Source: Paenibacillus kyungheensis (GTDB lineage: Bacteria > Bacillota > Bacilli > Paenibacillales > Paenibacillaceae). From it: 64,000 nt of DNA. This document shows, piece by piece, positions 17,205-25,420 of this stretch (the stretch's first letter is position 1; each line of letters starts with the position of its first letter). The stretch covers positions 1,402,001 to 1,466,000 of the forward strand of contig NZ_CP117416.1 of the NCBI RefSeq assembly GCF_028606985.1, given 5' to 3'. The notes under the pieces were generated by a model. That model was not told where the DNA came from. It saw only the letters and a program-made list of their open reading frames with translations, and made no database searches. The position numbers and the translations under genes were made by a program.

Positions 17205-18602
17205 ATGAATGTTTTGCTAGTTATTGTGAATATAGCTGTTCTGATCTTACTGATCGTTCTTCTCGGTTGGATGCAGAAAAAGCATATTTCATTTACAAAA
17301 AGAGTATTTGCCGGGTTAATCCTTGGTATTGCATACGGAGTAGTCTTGCAATGGATCTATACGCCGGATTCAGAAGTGATCTCTGACTCTATGGAATGGT
17401 TCGATCTTGTAGGTAGTGGCTATGTAGGATTATTACAAATGGTCGTTATTCCACTTATTATGGTATCGATCATTATGGCAATTCTTAATCTGAGTGGTAA
17501 GCAAAATCTAGGTAAAATCAGTGGTTCGATTATCGGGGTATTGCTATTCACTACCGCAATTGCTTCAGCGATAGGAATTACAGTAGCACTTGGATTCAAT
17601 CTAACTGCTCTTGATATTCCTGCTGGTGAAGCGGAACAACAACGTGGCGTGATACTGCAAGAACGTTTAGGTGATGTCGAAGATATGTCGTTGCCTGCAC
17701 AGTTGTTAGAATTTATTCCGACTAATCCTTTTGCAGATATGACAGGCTCTCGTCGTTCTTCTACGTTAGCAGTTGTTATTTTCTCAGCATTTGTTGGGGT
17801 AGCAGCGTTGGGTCTTATACGCAAAAATCCAAAACAAGGTGAGATGTTCCAGAGTATGATGGGAGCGATCTATGGTGTAGTTATGCGCATGGTAACGATT
17901 ATTCTTCGTCTAACGCCTTACGGTATTTTAGCGCTTATTGCTAAAATGGTTGCAACGACAAGTGGTCAAGAAATACTGAAATTGATTAACTTTGTAGTGG
18001 CTTCTTATGTAGCTTTGATCGCAATGTTTGTTGTTCATCTAATTATTTTAGCAATCTCAGGTCTGAATCCAGTTCAATATGTTAAAAAGATTATTCCTAC
18101 ACTTACATTTGCTTTTACTTCCCGTTCAAGTGCGGCTACGATTCCAATGAATGTAGAAACACAAACGAAGAAGTTAGGTGTATCTGAAGGGATTGCTAAC
18201 TTATCTGCTAGCTTTGGAGCGACTATCGGGCAAAATGGATGCGCAGGTATTTATCCATCTATGTTAGCGATTATGATCGCACCAATGGCAGGCATCAATC
18301 CATTAGATTGGCAGTTTATTTTGACATTGATCGCAGTGGTTACAATCAGTTCATTAGGTGTAGCTGGTGTAGGCGGTGGAGCTACATTTGCAGCATTGAT
18401 CGTATTGTCTACGATGAATCTACCAGTTGCTCTAGCAGGTCTATTGATCTCTGTAGAACCATTAATCGATATGGGGCGTACAGCGTTGAATGTTAGCGGA
18501 TCAATGACATCTGGCGTAATTAGTAGTAAATTGCTAAAAGAACAGAATAAAGAGGTATACAATCAACCTGATCGTGATCTGGATACAGCAGAAGCTTCTT
18601 AA
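17205..18602 (+). CDS. tcyP: L-cystine/dicarboxylate-type symporter, TcyP family
   Basis: 465 residues, DAACS (glutamate/aspartate symporter-like) fold with eight helices and two re-entrant loops. The N terminus MNVLLVIVNIAVLILLIVLL and SGYVGLLQMVVIPLIMVSII, the SRSSAATIPMNVETQTKKLG segment, and SFGATIGQNGCAGIYPSMLA are typical of TcyP/YdjN cystine importers. Sodium- or proton-coupled cystine uptake is expected. The ATG at 17205 is preceded by AAAGGGGTG; the longer frame from 17151 would add 18 residues across the promoter. Two sulfate importers in the window add to a sulfur-acquisition theme. Confidence 0.85.
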   Translation: MNVLLVIVNIAVLILLIVLLGWMQKKHISFTKRVFAGLILGIAYGVVLQWIYTPDSEVISDSMEWFDLVGSGYVGLLQMVVIPLIMVSIIMAILNLSGKQNLGKISGSIIGVLLFTTAIASAIGITVALGFNLTALDIPAGEAEQQRGVILQERLGDVEDMSLPAQLLEFIPTNPFADMTGSRRSSTLAVVIFSAFVGVAALGLIRKNPKQGEMFQSMMGAIYGVVMRMVTIILRLTPYGILALIAKMVATTSGQEILKLINFVVASYVALIAMFVVHLIILAISGLNPVQYVKKIIPTLTFAFTSRSSAATIPMNVETQTKKLGVSEGIANLSASFGATIGQNGCAGIYPSMLAIMIAPMAGINPLDWQFILTLIAVVTISSLGVAGVGGGATFAALIVLSTMNLPVALAGLLISVEPLIDMGRTALNVSGSMTSGVISSKLLKEQNKEVYNQPDRDLDTAEAS

Positions 18603-18654
18603 TTCGTAAATAATCATTTATTTTAGCGTATATGCAATAATAGATAAACATTCA

Positions 18655-18697
18655 AAAAGTCTATTCCTTATCGTTATAGATAAAGAGTAGACTTTTT
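18655..18697 (+). terminator. Intrinsic terminator of tcyP
   Basis: AAAAAGTCTA, TTATC and their complements GATAA, TAGACTTTTT form an imperfect stem around GTTATA, followed by T residues. Confidence 0.75.
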
Positions 18698-18796
18698 GGG
18701 TTTTAATAAAGTAGTAGGATTGATATGATGCCTGTTATTTTCAGGTCAAAAGAAGATCAATATCTATAATGACATATCTTTTATGGAAAAATTAGT

Positions 18797-18802
18797 TATA
18801 AT
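18797..18802 (+). promoter_or_regulatory. -10 element ahead of the preQ1 riboswitch
   Basis: A perfect TATAAT about 55 bp upstream of the aptamer. No good -35 at 16-18 bp, so the promoter is only a candidate. The rest of the gap to tcyP (18700-18790) shows nothing recognisable. Confidence 0.35.
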
Positions 18803-18857
18803 AGTTGGCAGCTTGCTTGCTCGTATGATAAAGTAAAACAGGTTTTCAGTGATTGAT

Positions 18858-18897
18858 CCGCGGTTCGTAACCATCCCGCGTTATCAAAACTAGGGGG
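18858..18897 (+). promoter_or_regulatory. preQ1-I riboswitch
   Basis: P1 stem CGCGG (18859-18863) pairs with CCGCG (18876-18880) around the loop TTCGTAACCATC, followed by the A-rich tail TTATCAAAACTAGGGGG. This layout (five-base stem, 12-nt loop, tail with CAAAAC and an embedded Shine-Dalgarno) matches class I preQ1 aptamers such as that of T. tengcongensis. The tail folds back into the loop as an H-type pseudoknot and would sequester AGGGGG when preQ1 is bound. The start codon is at 18904 and the gene is a queuosine-precursor transporter family member, so motif and gene support each other. Control is probably at translation. Confidence 0.85.
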
Positions 18898-18903
18898 AAA
18901 AGT

Positions 18904-19671
18904 ATGTTCAATATATGGTGGGGCATTTTATTTGTTATCGTCAATTATGGATTGTTTACGTTATGTTATCGGTTATTTGGAATTAAAGGAATGTATGCTT
19001 GGATTGGAGTTGCTACAGTACTCGCCAATATTCAAGTAATTAAAACGATTGAATTATTTGGGATTGTGACGACACTGGGTAATACGATGTATGTGAGTAT
19101 GTATTTAGCAAGCGATCTGTTGAATGAAAAATTTGGACCTAAAGTAGCACGGAAAGCGATTTGGTTTGGATTTTTCACTTTGATTATGACTACAATTGTT
19201 ATGAAAATGGCTTTAGGATTTGCACCTTCTGGTGTTGATGATTCTGAAGAAGTACAATTTGCTTTAGCAAGAATTTTTGACCAAATTCCTACATTGATGG
19301 TAGCAAGCCTTTCTGCATATGTAATTAGTCAATTCCTAGATGTACGTCTATATACATGGTTGCGCCAATTGTTTCCTGCGCCACATCAATTATGGATACG
19401 TAATAACGGAAGTACAATGATCAGTTCATTTGTCGATACACTGGTATTTTGTAGTATTGCTTTCTTGGGTGTATACGAATGGCAAGTATGGATTGAAATA
19501 TTTTTAACAACGTATATTCTTAAATTCGTACTTACCGCAGCAGGTACACCGTTCTTGTACATTGCACGAGGTATGAAAGTAGCAGAAGAAGACAAACCGC
19601 TAATGATTAGCTACCAGATCGCTAAAGAAAAAGCAGCAGAAGAAGAAACACAAGAAGTAGCCAAGCCATAA
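18904..19671 (+). CDS. Queuosine precursor transporter, YhhQ/VUT family
   Basis: 255 residues with about six membrane helices. Characteristic VUT features: ANIQVIKTIELFGIVTTLGN, YLASDLLNEKFGPKVARKAI, and LWIRNNGSTMISSFVDTLVF. E. coli YhhQ takes up queuosine precursors (preQ0, preQ1) for tRNA modification. The preQ1-I aptamer overlaps the ribosome site, so uptake should fall when preQ1 is plentiful. No queuosine biosynthesis gene (queC-F) is in the window. It is a single-gene unit with its own terminator. The C terminus is Lys/Glu-rich. Confidence 0.9.
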   Translation: MFNIWWGILFVIVNYGLFTLCYRLFGIKGMYAWIGVATVLANIQVIKTIELFGIVTTLGNTMYVSMYLASDLLNEKFGPKVARKAIWFGFFTLIMTTIVMKMALGFAPSGVDDSEEVQFALARIFDQIPTLMVASLSAYVISQFLDVRLYTWLRQLFPAPHQLWIRNNGSTMISSFVDTLVFCSIAFLGVYEWQVWIEIFLTTYILKFVLTAAGTPFLYIARGMKVAEEDKPLMISYQIAKEKAAEEETQEVAKP

Positions 19672-19674
19672 TAT

Positions 19675-19727
19675 AAAAAAGACACGCAGTCCAGAAAAGA
19701 TTAACTGATCTGGAGCGTGTCTTTTTT
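19675..19727. terminator. Intrinsic terminator after the queuosine transporter
   Basis: GACACGC and CCAG pair with CTGG and GCGTGTC, flanked by AAAAAA and TTTTTT, so it works in both directions between converging genes. Confidence 0.85.
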
Positions 19728-19820
19728 GTATGAAATAAACTAACAGCATATAACGTACCACTATAAAATATATCAAAAACCAACAATAATAATCAGAAAT
19801 AGTATATGTGAAGGTGCAAA

Positions 19821-20909
19821 TTAACCTAAAACTGTTAACTCTTTAGGGAATGAACTTAGCACTTCTACACCATCCGCAGTCACAATAACATCATCTTCGA
19901 TTCGTACGCCACCATGACCTGGAATATAGATACCTGGTTCAACAGTGAACAATACACATTCTTGCAATAGGTTTTCATTTTGACCATGTACAGAAGGATA
20001 TTCATGAGTATCCATACCTAATCCATGACCAAGACGATGGACAAATCGAGAACCGTATCCAGCTTCTGTAATCACATCACGAGCAGCTTTGTCGATAGAG
20101 GCAAAAGTTACTCCTGGCTTAGTCGCTTGAATAGCGGCTTCATTAGCAGCTAGCACTGTATGATAGACTTTATTCAGTTCAGCATCGATTTCTCCAATAG
20201 CAAATGTACGCGTAATATCTGAAGCATATCCATCTGCAAATAGACCGAGGTCGAACATTAATAATTCATTTGCAGCAATTTTACGAGTACCCGGTACGCC
20301 ATGAGGAAGAGCAGTATTCGGACCGGATAGAACCATCGTATCAAAAGCAGGCTTTTCAGCACCTACTTTTTTCATCTGATATTCAAGTTCAGCGACTAAT
20401 TCTATCTCTGTTACTCCAATACGTACACTGGATAGACCACGACGTAATACTTCTTCGATCAATTGGATAGAATGTTTCATCCGCTTCACTTCGTCCGGTG
20501 ATTTGCGTGATCTCATTGAATTAAGCATACTGCCGATATCTTGATACGAAGTTGCCCCGAGTACTTCTGACAGTTGTTCATATCTCGCAACAGATAAATT
20601 TTCTTTTTCAATACCCAGATTGCCAATACTACCTTTGACAAATTGTTTCAACCGTACATAAGGATTGTCTGTATCCGTATGTGTCTCTATACGTGGGACG
20701 CTAGAAGCGCTCCGAGCTTTGTCTTCATCAAGTGCAGGTAATAGTAAAAAGGCTTCGTCTCCATCTGGAATAAAAAGCCCTAAAAAGCGTTCATGTGGAT
20801 CACTGGCGAATCCAGTAAGATAGTATACATGTTTGGGATCGGTAATCAGTAAGCTGTCCAATCCATTTGTTTGCATATGTCCACGAATTTTGGCGATTCT
20901 GTCGTCCAT
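19821..20909 (-). CDS. Xaa-Pro aminopeptidase/dipeptidase (M24B)
   Basis: 362 residues. N-terminal creatinase-like domain (ITDPKHVYYLTGFASDPHER) and C-terminal pita-bread domain with the five metal ligands: MFDLGLFADGYASDITRTF (two Asp), HRLGHGLGMDTHEYPSVHG (His), and FTVEPGIYIPGHGGVRIEDD (two Glu). It removes N-terminal residues before proline or cleaves Xaa-Pro dipeptides in the cytoplasm. The start at 20909 (MDDRIAKIRG) follows AAGGGG with 9-nt spacing; the ATG at 20948 lacks a ribosome site. YqhT/PepQ-type; the exact specificity is not determinable. Confidence 0.88.
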   Translation of the reverse strand: MDDRIAKIRGHMQTNGLDSLLITDPKHVYYLTGFASDPHERFLGLFIPDGDEAFLLLPALDEDKARSASSVPRIETHTDTDNPYVRLKQFVKGSIGNLGIEKENLSVARYEQLSEVLGATSYQDIGSMLNSMRSRKSPDEVKRMKHSIQLIEEVLRRGLSSVRIGVTEIELVAELEYQMKKVGAEKPAFDTMVLSGPNTALPHGVPGTRKIAANELLMFDLGLFADGYASDITRTFAIGEIDAELNKVYHTVLAANEAAIQATKPGVTFASIDKAARDVITEAGYGSRFVHRLGHGLGMDTHEYPSVHGQNENLLQECVLFTVEPGIYIPGHGGVRIEDDVIVTADGVEVLSSFPKELTVLG

Positions 20910-21074
20910 GTGTATAGTCCCCTTATCGTTTATAGAATACGTTGTCACATTATATCTATTTTAACGTGGAATAGCTGTTAGGACAAATACGTATAAGATC
21001 CAGTACTTCTATCATCTCATTTATCCTAACAATCTAGTACATAGTATAAAACGATCTGATACGTAGTGTAGATT

Positions 21075-21102
21075 AAAAAAACCTTCTCTTATAGAAGAGA
21101 AG
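21075..21102 (-). terminator. Intrinsic terminator of the DinB-family gene
   Basis: CCTTCTCTT-ATAG-AAGAGAAGG perfect stem; the A run at its left is the U tract on the minus strand. It lies about 85 bp beyond the gene's stop. Confidence 0.8.
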
Positions 21103-21186
21103 GCTTGTTAGAAAGCAGGATTACTTCTGGATCATTGCTCATATCAAGGATTATCTATGTGATCTTTAAGATAAAGGATATACCTA

Positions 21187-21693
21187 TTAATGATATTGTG
21201 ATAATTCTGCTTCGATTTCTTTCATTTGCTCTAAATGACGCTGTTCGTGAAGTCCAATAAATTCAGTCCATTCTTGTAAAGTAAGTGGGCCGAATATAGG
21301 GTGATCCATCGTACGATTTTCCAGCATCACTGGATCTATACTTTCGATCAATTCAACAAACAGTTCGCGTGAACGTATCAGTCTTGTCTGCAATTCAATC
21401 AGTGTACAGTGCTTATCAGCAGGTACTAGAGCAGCAGGTGCAGGCGTATGACGATTGCGATCCAAAGTAAGATGAAATGGAGTTGACGGCATAGAAGAAG
21501 GAGCTGGGTTGTGTTCCGCTACTTTCATTCGTAATCTTGCTGTAATTGCCGTTTCCATCAGATACAAATGTTCTAACACCTGTGCTATCGTCCACTTATT
21601 AGGCTGACTATGTTCATTCATTACATTTTCATCAATAGCATTTGCAAAATTCCAAATATCTTCACGTACTTTAATCGTATTGGGATGAATCAT
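21187..21693 (-). CDS. DinB-family (DfsB/YfiT-like) protein
   Basis: About 168 residues, a four-helix bundle of the DinB superfamily. Putative metal-binding histidines occur in QVLEHLYLMETAI and in the C-terminal GLHEQRHLEQMKEIE. Relatives include thiol S-transferases using bacillithiol and proteins of unknown function. The GGAGG is 2 nt from the ATG at 21699 but 8 nt from the ATG at 21693, so the shorter form is preferred. Single-gene unit, divergent from the DUF4261 operon. Confidence 0.8.
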   Translation of the reverse strand: MIHPNTIKVREDIWNFANAIDENVMNEHSQPNKWTIAQVLEHLYLMETAITARLRMKVAEHNPAPSSMPSTPFHLTLDRNRHTPAPAALVPADKHCTLIELQTRLIRSRELFVELIESIDPVMLENRTMDHPIFGPLTLQEWTEFIGLHEQRHLEQMKEIEAELSQYH

Positions 21694-21776
21694 ATTCATG
21701 ACCTCCTTGGCTGTTAGCCTATAAGTCTATTTAAACATACTTCACCCTTTACAATCCAATCTGACCAAATCATAGG

Positions 21777-21805
21777 TTTACGTTAACACATAGGAATTGT
21801 ATGAT
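21777..21805 (+). promoter_or_regulatory. Candidate sigma-A promoter of the DUF4261 operon
   Basis: TTTACG, 17-bp spacer, TATGAT. Just downstream, AGACG-AA-CGTCT is a short perfect palindrome (21810-21821), and the overlapping CGAACGTCTGTTAC resembles half of a Gram-positive LexA box but misses several consensus positions. It lies in the 220-bp region divergent from the DinB-family gene. Confidence 0.4.
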
Positions 21806-21913
21806 AAAAGACGAACGTCTGTTACCAGTAAATCATAGAATAATGCGCCGACTACATAAAAAAAGGTTAATACTACTTAAGCGAGCCATTGAGCGAAAGG
21901 GGAAAGATATGTT

Positions 21914-22882
21914 ATGAGTATGAATGAACACGATCATAATGAGCAAAATGAACAAGCTGATGAGGATTTTGGATTTTTTAATATATACTCTGCACAATTG
22001 CTATATCGTACACCACCCACTATAGATCGAGATATACTGTATGCCAAAGTACAGGAATATACAGGGCCTCTTCATACCATTGTAGACGATGAAGGAACCG
22101 AACAAGAATCACTGGCTGTATGGGAAGCTAACCCTACTGATGATGTAGAGACAGAAGTAGACCCGAAAGATTATTACCATTTTTTCCATCTTAATCATAT
22201 CATCAATTATGAAGATGGAGACTTGCCTGTACAAACGGTGCTTATGCCTTCAGAAACGCCAATTCAAGTGGAATCATATGCGACTGCTCTACAGCAATCA
22301 TGGCACTGGCAAGAAGCTTCGGCAGTGGTTGAGCAATGCCAATATGAATTGATGTTGACCGATATGATGGCACGCGGGCTACCTCATCAACAGCGTCTAC
22401 AACTTTTTAATCAAGTGTTGCGTGCTATACTTGAAGTTGCTCCATGTGATGCAATTTACTGGCGTAGCAGTGATAAAATGATTCAACCGGAAGCTTTTTT
22501 AGCTGCTCTACAAGAAGAACAAGATCTGTATGGCGCGCTAAATATTCGATTGTACAATATTCAATCCGAGCAACAACGTCAAGAGATGGTTATGGATAGT
22601 TGTGGGTTAGCTGCGCTCGGTGTGCCGGATGTGCAGTGTCACTTTTACGATATGAATCCGAATGAAGTGGCTGGTTTCTTGATGGATATTGCGCACTATC
22701 TATATGAGCAAGGCGATATTATTACCGATGGAGAAACGATTGGACAAGATGAAGAACAGCGCTGGACGTGTGAGCATCAATTTTCATTGATTGCCCCTCG
22801 TAGAGTAGTGATCGATCTTAATCCGGGTAATCTTTATTATGCAGGAGTACAGGAATCTAGTCGTTCCCAAAGTCAGGAGTAG
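21914..22882 (+). CDS. DUF4261 domain-containing protein
   Basis: 322 residues, acidic, no signal peptide or membrane segment. The C-terminal two-thirds carries the DUF4261 pattern: CDAIYWRSSDKMIQPEAFLA, LYGALNIRLYNIQ, GLAALGVPDVQCHFYDMNPN, and ITDGETIGQDEEQRWTCEHQ followed by APRRVVIDL. Homologues appear as hypothetical or immunity-like proteins in Firmicutes; the biochemical function is unknown. Starts with ATG behind AAAGGGGAAAG. Two more genes follow at 9 and 24 bp, so it heads a three-gene unit. Confidence 0.72.
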   Translation: MSMNEHDHNEQNEQADEDFGFFNIYSAQLLYRTPPTIDRDILYAKVQEYTGPLHTIVDDEGTEQESLAVWEANPTDDVETEVDPKDYYHFFHLNHIINYEDGDLPVQTVLMPSETPIQVESYATALQQSWHWQEASAVVEQCQYELMLTDMMARGLPHQQRLQLFNQVLRAILEVAPCDAIYWRSSDKMIQPEAFLAALQEEQDLYGALNIRLYNIQSEQQRQEMVMDSCGLAALGVPDVQCHFYDMNPNEVAGFLMDIAHYLYEQGDIITDGETIGQDEEQRWTCEHQFSLIAPRRVVIDLNPGNLYYAGVQESSRSQSQE

Positions 22883-22891
22883 ATCAAGGTT

Positions 22892-23392
22892 ATGGAATAT
22901 TACCGTTTGAGCTATGAAGAGAATGATGAGAATTATTATTTTGAAATTAATGAAGAACAGACGGTATTGCGTGAAGTGATCGAAGATGAAGAACGGTGGA
23001 TCGTATCCAGTCAACGTGATGAAGAGCTACATTTTTGTCTATATGATCAACAGTTTGATCAAGATATGAATCAAGCGATTCGGGAAGATATTTCAGCTGA
23101 AGAATTTGAAAAAGTATGGCAAGAAGCAATGAAGCCTTATATGAAAGATTGGGAAAAGACGCAACAAACATTTAAAGTAGGTGATCATGTTAAAGGCATC
23201 GTTGAAGTTATTTATCCGCAAGGCATTATTTTGAGTCTACCGAATGATGCGCTAGGGGTGATTAATGTAGGCGACTGTGTAAAAGGGATTCCTGCCGAAA
23301 GCTTATATCCGGGGCATTTGTTAAAAGCAGTCGTTGCTGGATTTGATCATGTGAATCTATGGATTCGGTTAGAACAAGGTACGATTGTCTAG
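22892..23392 (+). CDS. Unknown protein with C-terminal S1-like (OB) segment
   Basis: 166 residues. The N-terminal 90 residues are very acidic and begin MEYYRLSYEENDENYYFEIN. The C-terminal part, from about residue 94 (FKVGDHVKGIVEVIYPQGII, then LPNDALGVINV and LYPGHLLKAVVAGFD), looks like an S1/OB-type beta barrel, which often binds RNA. I do not recognise a named family. It lies 9 bp downstream of the DUF4261 gene and is probably co-transcribed. The S1 likeness is by eye only. Confidence 0.6.
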   Translation: MEYYRLSYEENDENYYFEINEEQTVLREVIEDEERWIVSSQRDEELHFCLYDQQFDQDMNQAIREDISAEEFEKVWQEAMKPYMKDWEKTQQTFKVGDHVKGIVEVIYPQGIILSLPNDALGVINVGDCVKGIPAESLYPGHLLKAVVAGFDHVNLWIRLEQGTIV

Positions 23393-23416
23393 TGATAAAA
23401 TTCAAGGAGGTTGCGC

Positions 23417-23788
23417 ATGGATAAGCAATCGATCGAAGCTTTGAAAATAAAATTACAGCAAGGATCATTACTGCCTGCTTCTTTGCTCAAAGAACTAGAC
23501 AGTGCATCGTATCTAGCGTATCGAGATCGTGCTGATTTTGATACCGAGTGGATCGGTGCTTATCAGAAATTAGAGCGAGATCGTCTTACCGAAGCAGAGC
23601 AAGCACAGATTACTGAATGGAGCCGCTTAGCTTTTACACAGGTGATGCAAGGTGGCGGAGATTCGGATCTAGCGGCGTATATAAGCGATGATATCGATAT
23701 GATTTGTACTGCTTCCATATTAGAAGTGGAAGATCAGTTTATTGATCGCTTGATTGAAGATTATAGCGCAGAACGGTTGCCCGTATAA
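23417..23788 (+). CDS. Small acidic helical protein, function unknown
   Basis: 123 residues, mostly helical and acidic. It begins MDKQSIEALKIKLQQGSLLP and ends IDRLIEDYSAERLPV. No motif recognised. The ATG at 23417 is 6 nt behind AAGGAGG; the in-frame TTG at 23411 abuts the ribosome site and is not credible. It closes the three-gene unit with DUF4261 and the S1-like protein. Size and acidity resemble immunity proteins, but no toxin gene is in the window. Confidence 0.6.
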   Translation: MDKQSIEALKIKLQQGSLLPASLLKELDSASYLAYRDRADFDTEWIGAYQKLERDRLTEAEQAQITEWSRLAFTQVMQGGGDSDLAAYISDDIDMICTASILEVEDQFIDRLIEDYSAERLPV

Positions 23789-23853
23789 TCATAAATAGAA
23801 TATCCTGTTAATAGCATTACAGCCGAGATAAAATATAAAAAATACGCCGGGAT

Positions 23854-24276
23854 CTATTTGATCACGCGGCGTATCATTTGATTCAGAACTTCGGATAACA
23901 CTAGACCAAGAGCAATAGCGCCGGATATCATAGCGGCTTGAGCAGCTAATTCCATAGCTACAGCATAATTGTTTTCAACAAATTTGCGCATAGCGTTGTA
24001 AGCAAGTCCTCCAGGAACAAGTGGAATAATACCGGCTACACTAAAGATAATCACCGGTGTTTTGTACATACGAGCAAAAATCTGACTGACTCCACCAACA
24101 ATAACAGTTGCGATCAGAGAAGCGGAGACAGGAGTCAATGTTTCATACAGCAATATATACACCATCCAGCCTAACATTCCTGAGATGCCACATTGTAGTA
24201 AAGAAGCTCGCGGAGCATTGAAAATAATACCAAACCCTGCCGAAGCAATAAAGCTGGTAATTAATTGCGCCAGCAT
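23854..24276 (-). CDS. Threonine/serine exporter family, small subunit (YjjB-like)
   Basis: 140 residues, about four to five membrane helices: MLAQLITSFIASAGFGIIFN, GISGMLGWMVYILLY, and PVIIFSVAGIIPLVPGGLAY, the last with the conserved PLVPG motif of ThrE/DUF3815 proteins. In actinobacteria ThrE is one chain; in Firmicutes and E. coli it is split into YjjP-like and YjjB-like halves. It lies 29 bp downstream of its partner and both must assemble to export small amino or organic acids. Substrate not determinable (E. coli YjjPB exports succinate). Confidence 0.82.
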   Translation of the reverse strand: MLAQLITSFIASAGFGIIFNAPRASLLQCGISGMLGWMVYILLYETLTPVSASLIATVIVGGVSQIFARMYKTPVIIFSVAGIIPLVPGGLAYNAMRKFVENNYAVAMELAAQAAMISGAIALGLVLSEVLNQMIRRVIK

Positions 24277-24305
24277 AATGCATATAACCTTCTCTCATTC
24301 TAAAT

Positions 24306-25073
24306 TCAATAGATAAATGTTAACACAATCGCTACTCCTGATCCGGTCGCAAAAGCGGTTAAAAGCGCATCGGCTCCTTTGGAAATACCGGATACCAAAT
24401 GACCTGCCATCAGATCACGAATCGCATTGGTGATAAGTAACCCGGGAACAAGTGGCATAATAGAACCGATAATAATTTTATCCAGTTGATCGCCCCAGCC
24501 CAAATTAATAAATATAGCCGCTAATAATCCGATCAGAAATGCCGCAGACAATTCAGCGAAAAACTTTACTTGTACCCAGCGGTGTAAATAAAGTGAAGCC
24601 GCATAACCTACCCCACCTGCTACAATAGCAGGCAAAAAGTCGCTCCAACTTCCTTGAAACATAATGCTAAAACATCCACTAGCAATCGCTGCTGCAATAA
24701 TTCGCAAACGAACACTGTATTCACTTGGTGCAGCTTCAATCACTTTTAATAACTCATACGCTTCATTGACATTCAATTCCCCGCTACTGATACGGCGTGA
24801 CACCAGATTCACTTGAGCAATTTTGTGTAAATCGGTTGTCCGTTCTGCAATACGTATCAATTTAGCAGGATCTGTTCCATTGGTAGAAAACATAATCACT
24901 GTAGGGGTTACATAACTGTGGGACCCGGGAATACCGAGCGTCTCTGCAATACGAATCATCGTATCCTCTACCCGATAAGTCTCTGCACCACTTTGCAACA
25001 TAATTTTACCGGCCAGCAGACAAGTATCCATAATTTCAAAAATCGCCCGACTGATCGTTGATGGTTGATCCAA
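24306..25073 (-). CDS. Threonine/serine exporter family, large subunit (YjjP-like)
   Basis: About 255 residues. Cytoplasmic N-terminal DUF1212 part: IMDTCLLAGKIMLQSGAETY, then RVEDTMIRIAETLGIPGSHS and YVTPTVIMFS. About five C-terminal helices follow, with PLVPGLLITNAIRDLMAGHL. The frame is open to 25235, but that extension (MIRCCNKSSF...) is Cys-rich, unlike the family, and includes the intergenic repeats. A TTG at 25073 preceded by ACGGAG with about 7-nt spacing gives the expected N terminus LDQPSTISRAIFEIMD. First gene of the split exporter operon. Confidence 0.8.
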   Translation of the reverse strand: MDQPSTISRAIFEIMDTCLLAGKIMLQSGAETYRVEDTMIRIAETLGIPGSHSYVTPTVIMFSTNGTDPAKLIRIAERTTDLHKIAQVNLVSRRISSGELNVNEAYELLKVIEAAPSEYSVRLRIIAAAIASGCFSIMFQGSWSDFLPAIVAGGVGYAASLYLHRWVQVKFFAELSAAFLIGLLAAIFINLGWGDQLDKIIIGSIMPLVPGLLITNAIRDLMAGHLVSGISKGADALLTAFATGSGVAIVLTFIY

Positions 25074-25090
25074 AGCTATTCTCCGTTCTA

Positions 25091-25112
25091 AGCGCTTGGC
25101 ACTATAAGCGCG
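25091..25112. repeat. Palindromic direct repeat, copy 1
   Basis: AGCGCTTGGCACTATAAGCG followed by CG; contains GCGCTT and AAGCGC as inverted halves around GGCACTAT. The second copy at 25167 differs in one loop base. Both are upstream of the split exporter operon. Confidence 0.6.
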
Positions 25113-25166
25113 AATTCTTCTATTCAAATCAAAAGCGATTTTTGCAAAGCAAAATATCTTACATCC

Positions 25167-25188
25167 AGCGCTTGGAACTATAAGCGCG
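25167..25188. repeat. Palindromic direct repeat, copy 2
   Basis: AGCGCTTGGAACTATAAGCG followed by CG, identical to copy 1 at 21 of 22 positions, 76 bp further from the exporter start. The stem halves GCGCTT and AAGCGC are conserved while the loop varies. The rest of the 25074-25420 gap is AT-rich with a TATAAT at 25380-25385 as a possible -10 for the next gene. Confidence 0.6.
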
Positions 25189-25420
25189 GTAAAGCAATAT
25201 TTTCTAAATGAACTCTTGTTACAGCATCGTATCATATTATGCTTGATTCTACGCCATCATTCAATGGTAAATGTGAGGTTTATGCGAGTAATGCAGATAT
25301 TGCACTCAATATCCAAAAATTTTAAGTGAAAATTCAAAACTTTTTGATCATAACATGTACCGTATTCTTTAAATAGGAGTATAATGGGAAATAATCTACA
25401 TCTGATTGGAGGAAAAGAAG

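Noticed and set aside
25074-25235. N-terminal extension of the YjjP-like gene
   Set aside because: Cys-rich and unlike the family; includes both palindromic repeats, whose copies explain the repeated residues.
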